Source: Sebastes aleutianus (taxonomy: Eukaryota > Chordata > Actinopteri > Perciformes > Sebastidae). From it: DNA of 64,000 nucleotides. Below are positions 31,021 through 43,677 of this stretch, in pieces. Numbering within the stretch: position 1 is the first letter of the stretch; the number at the start of each line of letters is the position of its first letter. The translations under genes were made by a program, and so were the position numbers. The DNA is taken from positions 2,978,909-3,042,908 of the forward strand of contig CAKAKS010000067.1 of NCBI GenBank assembly GCA_916700875.1. The letters run 5' to 3'. The notes under the pieces are model-generated. The model saw only the letters and a program-made list of their open reading frames with translations, did no database searches and was not told the origin of the DNA.

Positions 31021-34018
31021 GACTAAAATCTGCTTCTCCCTCACAAAATGTGATTATATTTTTCTTTTAGTTATCTTTGTTTGGGACTTTTTTCAACTTT
31101 TTTTAAAATACTGGACATTTTTTAAAATAATTTTGGAATGGTTTCATATAAATAGTATTACATTATCACTTTAACTAACCTGAACAAACTTTAAAGGCAC
31201 GGTCACATGTTTACTTCCATTCTATTTGAGCAAAGGGGCGAAAAAAACATGAACTTCCAGTTGCAAAGAAGATTTGCATCTTCACATTCTCGTGGAGTTC
31301 TGGAGAACTTTGGTGAACTTTCAGGCGAATATCACCTGATTGTCACACGCCTGCATTCGCGCATGTGTGACCATGTTGTTACCATGCTGTGACCATGCCT
31401 TTAACTTTTTGCTTTTTGTATTCAGCTTACGTAGCTTAGCATTATTTTGTGCTGCTGTAATTCAAAAGTTTCACTAAGGAACAATACAGAGTTATATGTT
31501 CATTGTTTGTTTTAATTTGTGAAATCTGTCCTCTTATTGTACTGCTCATATTTGGTGCCTTTTCTTGTTTCATTTACACGTTGCATTTTTTTTAAAGTTA
31601 TGTTTATTTTTTAATATGGAACCAAAGAAGACAAGCAAAAATACATTTGTGGATCAAAAAACAGAATAAAGAATAAAATATGAAGCTTATTCCACAGTTG
31701 CAATCGTTGGAAACATTGTCAAAAACCTCACAGCATGTTTTTAGTGTCAAACAGACTCCATCCATCCATCATCCAGTATTTCTACCGAACACAAACCTTG
31801 AGAGTAAAATCATGAAACAGACGCAGATGCTCATCCCCGTCGCAGCAACACATGGCTGAGAAGTTTGCCAAAGTTTGCTCGTACTGTAGCTGGCTTGAAT
31901 ACTTTATATTCCTTTGCTCCGTGTCTGTATGTGGGCGTGGAACAGCTGTGATGAGACGGCCCGGGCCCCAAGTGACAGAGCCTGCAGAATGTGTGCACAG
32001 TTTTCACCCACGCCCCCTCATGGCTTTCATTCCCTGCACAAACTGGGAGAAAAAAAAAGGTCCATCAGAACAAGTCACTTAGTTGCCACTGAGCTTTCAA
32101 ATCTTTTTTTTTTCTTAAACATGCACTTTGCAAGGTTTCCATGCAGCAGTATGCCAACCTTTGGTAAAGTTGAGCTCCGACTCCTCCCATCCTGAATAAG
32201 TGGGATGATCTTCCTCATGGGCCCAAATAAAATTCTGGCATTCAATATGGACAAGGGCAGGAAATCTTCGCCATCTGCAGGAAGTGATAGATCAAAGCTA
32301 AAGCGTGAGATACCAACAGTTTCCTCAACAGATGTGAGCTCTCTCATCCCTTTTGGTATCCTTTGGTGTAAATAATACTTCTCGGTTTACCAGGATCGGT
32401 TTAAAAGGATCAGATTAGTTTAATCTTTTCACCAAAATGTTACATCTCAAAGGTTTTGAGACTGAAAATTCTATTTTTTTTAATATTTTTTTTAAAGATC
32501 TATAACATCTATAACAAATGATCAGAATATTTGTATGCATTCCATTTGTCTCAGAACAGTTTGTCCCACTATGTACAATAGTAATTTCTTAATGTGCACT
32601 TTGGAAGATGAATACCACATTTACACTATCTTTGTTGTCAGTTGGTATAATGATTTTATGCAGTATATAATTTTTGTCGATGTATTCTCGTCCCCCATGG
32701 CTCTTTTTGTAAGCACTGCCACAATTGACTCGACGCGTCCCCCCCACCCCCCTCTCCACTGGGGAGGAAATAGGACATTCCTTCTGCTGGCTCGCCACAG
32801 AGGAAATGGAACAATATACTTGAGAAATAACAAGAGGAGGTCATCACAGCGATGGCTTTTATTGGTCCTGGCGAAGGTGAAGTAGTGAGGATGGAAGATG
32901 GAACACCAGAAATACCTTTTTGTCTCCGTGCAATCACAGCTGCTTGGCTTCGTCCCATGTCTTCTACCTGAAATCCCATTTATTTATCAGTTCACAATGA
33001 CAGAAATAATTTAACTCTTTACATGCTCTCCCAGTACACTAACACATTCAGGCCCTCTTCATAGCAAAGAGAGCGACTTTAGCTTACCATATCTGATGAA
33101 GTGAACTATCTTGATTTGAAGATATCTCTTGTACAAAACTAAAGATCTGATTGGTTTCATCTTATCAGCAAAGCAGCCTGATGTAATGAACTTATTCAAG
33201 CTACAAACCATAAAGGGAACATAATCATAATCAGATCAGAGCGACTTCAAAGTCAAAAAAATAATTGAATATTATTTTTTAAATACTGTGGAGGAAATTA
33301 TGTAGCTTTGTGCTATAGTGCTAAAACGGCTATCTGCATAACCAAAAGCATCCATTTCATCTGATTAGCAATGCAAACTGGTGTTATGAACTTCCACTAA
33401 TATGCTCCCATAAAACTAATATGCTCATAATTTTAAACTCGCTTTATACTGTATGGCGGATATATGGCACCGTGTTCTTATATGCTCTGCATTAAAGGTT
33501 AATCTGTTTTGATCGAGGCACTGCTGAACTCCAACTGTGGGAATTTGGCATTGAGCCTGTTGACTGCAGAAAACCACAAGTGTGAAGTACTGGTACAGGC
33601 CGACCTGGAATTAAATTTTACAGCCCACAAACAAGGTGTTTAACTGTCTTGAGGTACAATCTCACATTCCTTTTGCTGTTTAACTGCTGGATTTTAATGA
33701 CAGACAGAAACAGTATAGTGTTAGCGTAGTATGCCTCTGTGTTTAATTCCTCTGGAATTTGCTGCATTGCGTCAAAGTGAGGCAATTCGGCATGTTGTTC
33801 CTGAAGTGAGTCCTTACATGAACCAACACCTTTGGAATGATTTGCCTGAACGGGATCAGACTACTATATCTTACTCTTTATCAACATTCATATCTCTTTT
33901 TGTAGATTTTCATGATTTAAATGGCTACGATTGTCCATTATTTATAGCACTGTCATAGCCAATCCACTAGAGAAAAATGTCAGTAGTGGTAGTTTGTTCC
34001 AATGCTGAAATGATCTGT
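31021..34018. other. Mostly unique sequence, no gene seen
   Basis: 3 kb of AT-rich sequence. A C-rich patch lies at 32,738-32,760 (ccccccacccccctctcc). Frames at 31,852-32,195, 32,535-32,979 and 33,731-33,958 are short. The last contains LWNDLP, faintly like a LINE C-terminus, but is not supported otherwise. Confidence 0.45.
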
Positions 34019-34508
34019 TGGTGCCTTCAAATGGGGTCATGTTTACCGTGTCCACCGTGTTTACCATGTCCACCGTGTTTACGAGTTGGGCCCATATGAA
34101 CGCCCCCTTCTTGTGGTATTCACGACCTCGTAAGTGGAAACTCCGAGTTCCGGAGTTGTGATGTTTGTTGACGTTGTGAGAAATGGCAAAGCCCAGAGAA
34201 GTTCATTTTTCGGTGCTATTTGAGTTGTATATTGTTTTTCTTCGTAATTTTATAATATGTCTGAGGAAAATGTTGATATTCCCAACGGCCTAATCTTTTT
34301 CCTCTGTCTTCTTACTGCCTTATGTTACCCGCTTGCTGGCTTGCTAAATTGTTAGCCTCTCTGGCTTCTAGATGCCGACAGTAACGTTAATATTGCCGTT
34401 GCTTAGCAGCGGTGTTCTCACCTCTTAACCACTTGAACGCCAAGCATATCGTGTACACGACTTCCCACGTTGTAAACACGAGTTCACGAGTTTCATTTGA
34501 AGGCACCA
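34019..34508. mobile_element. Non-autonomous TIR element (490 bp)
   Basis: Ends TGGTGCCTTCAAATG (34,019-34,033) and CATTTGAAGGCACCA (34,494-34,508) are perfect 15-bp inverted repeats. A small tandem, GTTTACCGTGTCCACC repeated about 2.5 times, lies at 34,041-34,082. Inner arms also mirror (gtggaaactccgagtt against aacacgagttcacgag, weakly). No coding potential. Target duplication unclear; superfamily not assigned. Confidence 0.72.
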
Positions 34509-35524
34509 TATGTTTGTCTTCTGGACTTCATTCACCGTATGAATCATTTGTTTTTCAGAAGCAATACTGGAAGTAGTGAGACGTTTATAAGGTGACTCAT
34601 CATGTTCTGCTCATCTAAAAGTAGTCAAGTTTAATGGGCTTCATTCACTAACTGTGAAAGAATGCGTTTCTTCTTAGGAACAAAGATTCTGACATTCACC
34701 AAAGTTTTCTTATTTGGGATTTGTTCTCAGGTAAGAACAGAATCTACACACATCCAAGAGCACACATATGCACAGTTTGTTTTATTGTGTTTTATTCAAT
34801 TCTACAGTTGTATAGGATTTAAATTACAATACAAAAAAAACACTACACTGTAACTTTATTTGTTATTTTATATCCACTACTGACTCCACTAAATATGGCA
34901 GCTCATTTGGCGTATTTCCACTTCAGAACTATTGCAGTTTTTTGTTTGTTTTTACGTTTGGAGTCGAGTGCTCCACCCTCCTTTGGACTTTCGTTTGTCC
35001 ATTCTTGACTTAATTCTCTCAAATGTTCTTTTCAGTTTGTGTGTGTGCACACCGCCCTGCAGTCTCATGCCCTTTTATGAGGATTGGCGGGGCGTTTACC
35101 TGCTAATTAAGATCAACTGGCACATGCCTTCAATTTACGATGACAACAATGGGATTCATCGTTATAAGAACACATGGTACGAACAATTCTGCAGTTTAAG
35201 AACACTTTTGTGAATCTGACTCAGGCATTTCTTGGGACCTTTCTCAAGAACAAATTTAAGAACAAACTTAAGAAGTTATTTGTTAATTTGGTGTAAAAAT
35301 GCTGTAAAGGGTTCAGTACTTTCCCACCAGTATTGTGTTGAGGGCAGCATTATATCATAGGTCAAAGCAGGGCAGACCTTCATGTGAAATTAATAATAAA
35401 AATCCAAATATTTTATTGATTCTAAGGACTTTGATTTAATTTAATTGTATTTATTTGGTTGGTTGTGTTGGGGAACTTTAACTCATGAGCTCAGTATTTT
35501 TAAAATCCTTGCTACAGTGACGCT
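34509..35524. other. Unique AT-rich sequence, no gene seen
   Basis: Frames at 34,662-34,853 and 34,932-35,213 have no recognisable domain. Confidence 0.45.
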
Positions 35525-35680
35525 GCAAAGCTTGGCCATCAGGAACAACTGTTAGGTGTCTTGCTCAAGGACACTTCAACAAGTGGACAGAAAGAGCCGC
35601 AGACTTATCCACCAACCCTGACGATAATAGACAACCAGCTCTACCTCATGAACCAATGCTGCCCCAGGGCTGCCCTTTGA
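35525..35680 (-). mobile_element. tRNA-derived SINE fragment (minus strand)
   Basis: Read on the minus strand: GGCAGCATTGGTTCATGAGG then TAGAGCTGGTTGTCTATTAT (A-box-like region), GGTTGGTGGATAAGTC in the B-box position, and CACTTGTTGAAGTGTCCTTG followed by AGCAAGACACCTA. This is the usual order of an abundant teleost SINE: a tRNA-like head followed by the 'gtgtccttgagcaagacac' body. The B box has drifted, so transcription is unlikely. Confidence 0.65.
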
Positions 35681-37347
35681 TTGAGCAGAGAGACTGGGCT
35701 GGTCAAAAGTCAAAAGTGTAGGAAGCTATCATATTAGCTTTTATATATCTCCGCTCAGCCAGAGTACACAGTGCTCTATAAAAGACTATTTGCCATGTTT
35801 TGCAGTCAGTTGTGACAGGAGTGAAATATACTGAATAAATTGTGAACAGTTTAGTGACCAAGACAAGTCGTCATTATGTCACCAAGGTTCGAGCAGCAAC
35901 TATATTTCACAATGTAATAGTAAATGAATTGAGGTGGTAAATCAGAAAATGTTAACCTTGATGATGATAAAAGCATAGAAGCCTATGCATTTTTCACCAC
36001 ATTAATGTATCATCCTCTCCTGATTTCCTCTCTTTTCACTACGTGCTATCTAATAAAGCAGAAATGATCTATCAAAGGGTATAGGTATACTGTAGCACGT
36101 CCTGCGTCATAATAATTTCTTGGACGATATAAAGCTGCCGTTCATGCAGGCTACATGCTGAACTAAAGTGCTGGATAAACCACTGGCTCCACATCAATAT
36201 TCTCAGTGGGTGCCCTCCTTCAAAACGCCATATTCTTGCAAATTACATAAACAAATTGTGATTGACCACGGCGGGGGCGTCAGTTTAGACAGCCAATCAA
36301 AACAACTATACATGAAGTCAAAACCGCTGGGCTGAATTCTCTCACACGCACGGTCGCAACGCTTGAACAGACATGTAAACAGCATGTCTGCCACTGTGTC
36401 ACCTCTCCGCTGTACTGGTATCGTAAAAGGACCTTGTAATATATTTTTTCCCGAGGTTGAACGCTGAGCTCGCCGGTGCACTTCGGCTGGGTGCCTTCCA
36501 TCCCAGCCCAAGCTCAGGAGCTTGCAGTCTTTTTTAATATCAATATTGCTGCAAAGCCACAGAAATTTGCTGAAAATGAAAAATGAAATAGGTGGGTTTT
36601 GTATGTGTATGGGGAGCGTTTAAAGAGTGGGTGAGCGGTCTCATGGGAACAGAGTAGGTGAGGAGAGTCGAGCCTTCGGGAAGCAGCGGGCCGTGCGACT
36701 TCCTCCCTCTGTCTGCTCCACGGCAAATTCTCTTTTTGGACGCTTCAATGCTTCTGAATGAAGAGATGACGGTTTGGAAGAAGAAAAAACAGCCCCTTGG
36801 TCTTAGACATAATTATTCAATAGAAAAAGAATATTAGTTACAGAGAATATGTTGATAAAAAAAAGGCTTCCATGGGTCCACTCGGTTCCAAGTAACAAAA
36901 ATCTGATTTAGAAGGTGAGTCAGGCTGAGTCCATATTCTTTTAGTCTAGATAGGTTCGGGTAGGGTCCTCATCTATTGCTGTGGGTTGGTGGTTTATCAC
37001 GTCAGTGTTGTTGTCTCACCGAAAAGTTAAGTCTATTCAGTTAGGTCAAGTTAGGTCTGTTCAGGTGGACAGCATTTAGGTGTAATCATCCTCGGGTCTA
37101 CTTTGAACCGTGTGTTCGGTTGTCTTTCAGATTGGGTCTCTTTCTTAAGGAATAAGTCATTTATTTATGTCAGTTTCCATGTGTTAGTTTTAGGTCAGGT
37201 CCAAAATGTTGTAAAACTTAGACTTCTATTCAATGCTGAATTAAATCTGAATTTAATTAAATTGATGAAGAGTCTTCAAATTCTGAAAAAAATATACATT
37301 TTCCCAATGTTAGTGTCCTATTCAGGTGGTGAACTCTGTGTCTGAAA
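35681..37347. other. Non-coding; unassigned repeats possible
   Basis: 36,200-36,480 is GC-richer with two overlapping minus frames (102 and 73 codons) lacking domains. 36,880-37,140 has recurring AGGTC/GGGTC words. Nothing is firmly identified. Confidence 0.4.
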
Positions 37348-37826
37348 AGTGAAGCCAGAAGTGGCGGAAGTCCTTTCAACCTGCATTATTTCTAACAGCC
37401 AGCAGGGGGCGACTCCTCTGGTTGCAAAAAGAAGTCTGATTGTATAGAAGTCTATGAGAAAATGAGCCTACTTCTCACTTGATTTATTACCTCAGTAAAC
37501 ATTGTAAACATGAGTTTATGGTCTCAATCGCTAGTTTCAAGTCTTCTTCAATAAATCATGATGTTCATTTAGTAAATTATGGTCCCATTTAGACAGATAG
37601 AGTGTTTGGTTGTACTTAGCTCCACCCGCGTCACTTCTGGTTCCAAAAAACCAAGATGGTGACCGCCAAAATCAAAGATGGTGATGGCCAAAATCAAAGA
37701 TGGCGTGGGCCAAGAACCAAGATGGTGACGGTCAAAATGACAAACTCAAAGCTTTACAACGGCAGTCCACAACCCTGTGGGTGACGTCACGGAGACTACA
37801 TCCACTTCTTTTATACAGTCTATGGT
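37348..37826 (+). mobile_element. ATAGACTGTATA-type MITE with internal tandem
   Basis: The right end (TTTTATACAGTCTATGG) matches the termini of the middle nest layer at 21,727-23,192. The left part begins 'aaaagtgaagccagaagtgg', like the subterminal sequence there, but the outermost left TIR is missing. A tandem of about 28 bp (aaccaagatggtgaccgcca...) runs four units at 37,647-37,745. Non-coding. Confidence 0.6.
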
Positions 37827-40514
37827 TCCGTTATTCCTGGGGGTCGATCAGGCTGAGGTGTGTTCTCTTGGCAGTTGATGACCAGATTCGGTCTGAAGAC
37901 GAATGTCTCGGCTCTGCGACACCCCTGACAATCATTCAGGACTCATAGCCGCCCGCTGACATACTGCCCAATTACTCGGTAATATACACGATACCCGTGT
38001 GTCTGAAAGTAACTAAGTAGAGGCGTGAGTGATGGATAAAGCTGCTGGAATGACATACATGTAGGCAAGTGTGTGTAGACAAATGTGTATTATGTGCACA
38101 GTGTGTGCACCATGTGTGAGCATGTCTGTCTGTATGTGTAGGCACATCTGTGATGGATCAAGCTATGCCTGGAATGACATTCTTGTGGGCGAGTCTGCCT
38201 GTGTGTGTGTGTGTGTGTTTATATCTGTATATATGTGTGAATGTATTGTATGTGTGAGTGTGTGTGTGAGAGAGAGTGTGTGTGTGTGCATGATGGATCA
38301 ACCTATCTCCACTGAGGCAGGATGACAGAGAGGAGCTGAAGACGGTGAAAATGGGAGAATGTTTTGGTGCTGTGACCAGAGTTCAGATGTGTTTTGGCTC
38401 CTGAAAAAGGAGAGCTGCAAAAAAAACAACCCACAGAGGACTGTTTCTACTCATGGATGGGTACCAGAGATTATGCATTTGTATTCTTTTAGAATCTGCA
38501 GCCTTAATGATTGTCACAATCCAACTTCCTACAGACAGGTAGGTTTGGTCAGGATAATTAAAACAGTTAAAGCAAATCACAATCCCAGAAATAGGGCACA
38601 TGTAGTAAATTTCAAGGAAAATGTGTGGCAGAAATATATATTCAGCGTTACATGTAAAAAAAATAAAATTAAATAAAAATAAAAGATATACTGCAGATCA
38701 AAAGGAACCAACAAATGTGATAATATATAAAAATGCAACCATCTCAGCATCCTAAATCACCAAGAGGGTCTGCAGCAGAGGAAAGTATCCCATCCTCTGA
38801 GAGCCTGTAGGTTCATCTAATTTGCCAAAATCAAATTCAGGTTCATCAAGGGTCACTGGCTGCTATGGGGGATTTTTTTTTTCCAATGCACAAGAGGAGA
38901 CAAATGACCAAAGAGCAAATCAGAAAATGTCCCCTCAACATCAGCCAGCAGCTCCTTTGTCCAGAAAACCCAAACTCACCAATCGATTATCGGACCACTT
39001 CATCATCTCCATCGACTCAGACATTAAACATTAACACTCCTCAGAGAACTTAGTGAAGAACTTTAACTTGTGTTTTTTTAATTTTTGGTTTATTTAGGTT
39101 GACACTGCTGTAGTGAATTCACAAGCAATATTGGACAGAGTTCTGGAAACCTGTCATCCTACCAGGTCGGAGATTCTGGCAGTGATGGGAGTAAAATGGA
39201 TCTGATTCTTGCTCCTGGTCCTCCTGTACAACTGACTATAATGTCACCAAATGTCTCTTTTTTTACCCATAAGACCTTGCATATCAGAGATTTTTGCTGC
39301 AGCATTCTCGGATAAAGTTCTCAGTCCCAATGAGCTGCACTGCAGAAAGCCTAGTAATAACAGATTTTTGTTTGAGTGGGTATTTTGTGCCACTTTAGTC
39401 AAATTGTCCTCACCTGCTCGAATGAATCACGATACAAGTACTTATTGATTTTTGATTCCTCAAAAAAGGAATGAGTAGTTTCTGAAACTTTACAAGGTAA
39501 AATAAAATCTCAAATAGTTTTATTTCTGCTGCTCCCTCTCAAACAGATCTGGCTTGTGTGGCCAGCCGGCTCTGACACAGACCAGATGCTGTAAAAATAA
39601 AAGCACAGAGACGGATGAACATATGCAGGCTTCCATCTATCTCCTCCCCAGGGCGAATAAACGGGAGGCATCCCATCCGGAGATTTTTCGCGGGCAGTAA
39701 AACACTCTTAACGCGAAGGAGCCCCACCAGGCCACAGCTGCTGTCATTACAGAACATGAACTAATTGATTGGGAGGGCGCACCCGCTGGTTGGAGATGAT
39801 GGGGGTCGGGGTGGGAAGGGAAGGGGTTGTTGAGAGATTAGGAATAAGTGAGGGATGGAGGGGGGAGACGCGGGCGGGACGGAGGGGTTGGGGTAATTTA
39901 GAGGACGAGGGAGGTGAAGTAGAGGAGCGGACGTGAAAACAGCAGAAGAGGGATGATGTGGGTTGTGTGTGCGTGTCGTGCGTGGGAGTAACAAGTGACG
40001 ACGTTACTCATCAGCCATAACTCAAGTCATGGAGCGATCACGCACATTAGTCCTTACAATGTGACTGGGCGTAGGTGTGCGAACGAGGAATTCGTCATGC
40101 GTCGAGGATGGATGTACGTTGTGAACGATGCACGTCATTATTTGTTGCCGAAAGTCAATGGCAGACCCCAAGTACTTAAAATAACTGAGAATTGATGTTG
40201 GGTGTGTGAGTGGGGGTCGGGGCCCAATAAATCAAGGCCCAACAAACATTGGACAGAGCACTAAAGAGCCATTGTACAGAAAGAATATAAATGATGGTTA
40301 TTTATGTTGATCTGGCATGTGTGAATTAAAATGTTGATCTGCTCGGTCCTCGTTTCTTATTTGCTTTGTCTCAATCTTTGGTGACTATTCACTGAACTGT
40401 TTTTAAATAATGTGTCCGTAGCACCGATTTATGAAAACTGTCCAGTACTGAAAGTTAGCATTAGTGAAGTATAAAAAGAATTGCATGTATGTCTGCTGTC
40501 CGCCCCGCTGTTGT
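37827..40514. other. Mostly unique sequence, no gene seen
   Basis: GT-rich patches lie at 38,060-38,290, a purine-rich GC patch at 39,770-39,960, and a CpG-rich stretch at 39,960-40,130. Frames here are short and of low complexity. A unique GC-moderate stretch at 39,540-39,760 is noted under findings. Confidence 0.45.
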
Positions 40515-41310
40515 GTCCATATCCAGCCCAAAATTACATTCCCATGCAACGGAACTGCATTGTGAATTACGTTTCAAGGGAAACGTGTTTTGTCGCGGGT
40601 TACATTTGTTTTTGACGTATCACAATATGTTTGTAATGATAGTCCGCGGAAGTCTGCGTAGCAAAGAGGTCAGGGTGGACGGGTCAAACAAACAGGACTT
40701 TCACCCAGCTGTGCGTGTCCCGTGTAAAACAAGTCAACCCTTTGTTTTTAATTAACGGCCGTATAATAACATGACAAACGTAGTCATTTTGTTCCACTGT
40801 TCGACTCTGGAACAGTCTTCCAATTGGCATTAGATTAGCAGACTCGGTCACAACTTTTAAATCCCGTCTTAAAACCCACTTTTATAGAATGGCTTTTCAA
40901 TCAGATGAACTTTAGTCTTTTGTATGGTTGTGTGTATATATGTGGATGTGTAACTGTATGAATATGTATATGCTTGTTTCTTTATTTTTCCATTCTATTG
41001 TTTTTATTTAATTATTTATGTTTCAGTGTATTCTGTTGTACATTATGTGAATTTCCTTGGAAAGCACTTTGTGCTTTGTGCTTGAAAAGTGCTCTACAAA
41101 TAAAATTATTATTATTATTATTATTATTATTATTTTAAGCCAAGCCATTGTTTTATTTTTACTAAACCTAACCAAGTGGTTTTGTTGCGTTTTTTTGGTT
41201 CAATTTAGTTTAAAACTGACCGTGATCTGGGAGAAAATACGTTTCCCTCAAAAAGTAATTGAGAATGCAGTTTAGTTGTATAGGAAGATAATTTTGTAGG
41301 GTGCAGGGTT
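40515..41310. mobile_element. Family Y element, copy 2, split by a LINE
   Basis: The left arm (AAAATTACATTCCCATGCAA, then ACTGCATTGTGAATTACGTT and TCAAGGGAAACG) is mirrored on the right (reverse complement: AAAATTATCTTCCTATACAA, then ACTGCATTCTCAATTAC and GAGGGAAACG). These are TIRs of about 70 bp. The core lies in plus orientation at 40,678-40,745 (gggtcaaacaaacaggactt; tcccgtgtaaaacaag). A LINE fragment occupies about 40,788-41,135. Confidence 0.7.
40788..41135 (+). mobile_element. 5'-truncated LINE inside family Y
   Basis: Codons 40,805-40,915 read LWNSLPIGIRLADSVTTFKS then RLKTHFYRMAFQSDEL and a TAG stop. This is the typical end of a LINE ORF2 in the jockey/L2/Rex-type group ('LWNSLP..IR....l.sFKs.LKTHlf..AF'). 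About 190 bp of 3' sequence follows, with 'gaaaagtgctctacaaataa' and an (ATT)n tail at 41,105-41,135, a common fish LINE end. Only the last 37 codons remain. Confidence 0.78.
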
Positions 41311-42857
41311 GCCAAATCTAGCCCTTTAGGTGGGATGACAATAGGGAGACAAATGTACCCAATAACATTCACTGGACTTCTGCATTGTAGTTTGTGTTAT
41401 TGGAGTTTAGGCGGGGATCTTTTCTTTGATTGTTCAGCCATGGTGGTTACCAATGCTCCTTTCCAAGTTCCTTTTTATTCACAAGAATATGAAAATGCTA
41501 AACTTACTTGCACCTTTAACCTCCTTTTTTTCTTACGGTGCAGCATAAAGTGTAGGAGCAATCCTCGGCTGAACATTTGGCTTTTGGCTCGCTGATTTAC
41601 TTTTCTTTAAGGGTCAGTACTGAAATAATTCAGTATAACTCCTCATATGCTACAATATGTCTGTAATTTTAGATGAGCATGCACCATCTTTCTAACAAGT
41701 TGGCTCACCAGGAGTAGCATATGCAATCAGCCAATCAGCCATGACTGCCAGGAGACCAGTTGATGAATGCAGGTATGATATGGGCAGCCTCACCGGCCAA
41801 TCAGATGCTAGTCGAGCCAGAGTTTAGCTCCTTCCTAGTCAGCCTATGGCATGTCTACAAATGGAAAATAACTGATTTTCAATTTTTCAATCCAGCAGTA
41901 AAAAAACAAAAACAAGTCCAAAATCTTAATTATACACAGTAACATAATGCTTGATTGTTGGTTTTTGTACGTGGCAAATTAAACCGATGAGCATTAAACA
42001 GGCCAAGGAAGGAGAACAAAACAAACCCTAACCCTAGACATGTCAGCATTCACATTTGCTTTTCATAACGCCCAGTGTCTGACAGGCTTCAATAAACAGT
42101 TGTTTAAATTGAAAAGATTATTACTTTTATGTATGGGCTGGCTTTTGACACTGACAAATAGATTAATTGATGGATAAATGACAGAACAGACGTACATTAT
42201 AATAACCCCCGTTGTTATGAAAGTCACTGAGGTTCCTCTTCATTCCATAATTTGTTTTTGTCTTACTCAGATACCTGCTGGCATTCTTTAAAATAAAGAT
42301 GACAGCTTCGCATCTTCAGCCAGCTGTGTAATTATGGAGGAGTAAATGACAGCCGTGCTGCTGGTATGCACAAGACAATGTCAGCAATGCAGATGTCAAA
42401 ACAGCCAGCACTTTGTGTATCAAGGATGCTGTGTGTGTGTAAGAGCATGTGCTTGTGTGCAGCGGGGTGAGCTGTGTGTATGCATGAAGCCAAACCATTT
42501 TGTGAAAATATGTGTGCAAGTTTTCATTATTTTTGTGCGTATGCAGTGGCGTACGTGCATGCCCATTTGTGTGTGCACTCGTGTGTATAAACATGTCCTT
42601 ACAGGTGAACATCTCTCCTAAAAATGCAGCTTACTACAGTGCATACCTCTGCCTGCAGGGCCCTCCCCTTCTGCAAGTATCTGCCCGTTTTGTTTTTCCA
42701 GTTTCTCAATGGGGCCGGCCACAGACTCAATGCAGCCTTTATACCTCACTGTGCACGCTGCTGCAGCGCAGTTTTGAAACAAAACACACACCTGCAACGC
42801 AAACTAACCGCCCACAGTCGCCTTTGCACTTGTTAAGCAATTGAATGTTGCAGCAAT
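41311..42857. other. Unique sequence, no gene seen
   Basis: GT-rich patches at 42,420-42,600 produce Cys/Val frames. No coding region is supported. Confidence 0.45.
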
Positions 42858-42935
42858 GTGTGGGTGGTACGGTAGCAAACTGAGCTATTCACCAAGACAA
42901 AAACATGTCTGGGTTTTAAGCCCACGGTGGAACTT
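42858..42935 (+). repeat. Possible tRNA-like SINE head (decayed)
   Basis: 'gtgggtggtacggtagcaaa', 'ctgagctattcaccaagaca' and 'catgtctgggttttaagccc' follow the order of the common teleost 'ggtggcacggtggtgcagtggttagc ... tctgggttcgaatccc' SINE. Boxes A and B are degraded. Confidence 0.4.
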
Positions 42936-43677
42936 GAGCAGCCCTATGAAAAATCTAGTTGGAGTGTAGCTGGTTAATGGTTAACACTCAGCATACAGTG
43001 AGGTATTGTGCTCTCAGCTTTGATCTACAGATAGCACATTTTAATAGAGTAGTCAAAGGTGGAGGCCACTGGATGTTGAGTTTTGAAAAACGAAATGATT
43101 CATTCTTCTATAGTGGTTTTACATGTTTGTAAAAAGGCACAGCTTTACAAAAGATTTAAGGGCACTTGGTAGTCGTACATGTTAATCTTGAGGAAATAAT
43201 GAATGCTTTAGTGTGGAATAGCTGAACGATAAGTACTGGGTCAGTGCGGCAGGCGTGCGGTGGAAACTTGGCCTTGTAAATAAAAATGTACCCTCTCTGC
43301 CTCCTGGCCTTACAAAACAGGGCTTTATGGTGATTATTTTAGCAACCTTCTATCCACAGATGGATTATTGAGTTGATTCTGTAATATTTGTTATCAGAGG
43401 GTAGAAGGGCACAGTCACAAATTATTTTGATAAGTAGCTTGAGAGTAAAAATCTTGCATTCAAAATGTTCTTCTTTATTATTAGATATATGTATTATAAG
43501 ACGTGTAAGATGATAAATATCAAAAGTTAAACTATTTACTATGCAGAATCCATCCATCCATCTATTATCTGTAACCACATATCCTGTTTCACTTCTTCTT
43601 CTACAATGCAGAATGGCCCCTAATAACATATGTTCTATGAACTGTTCTGTGGAACGTTTAGTTTCAGTGCTCCTTAT
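42936..43677. other. Unique sequence, no gene seen
   Basis: A short CATCCATC run at 43,551-43,562 may be the edge of a dispersed repeat. Otherwise nothing. Confidence 0.45.

Noticed and set aside
33731..33958. LWNDLP motif suggesting a LINE C-terminus
   Set aside because: Only a few residues fit, no FKS.LKTH motif follows, and no LINE tail is present downstream.
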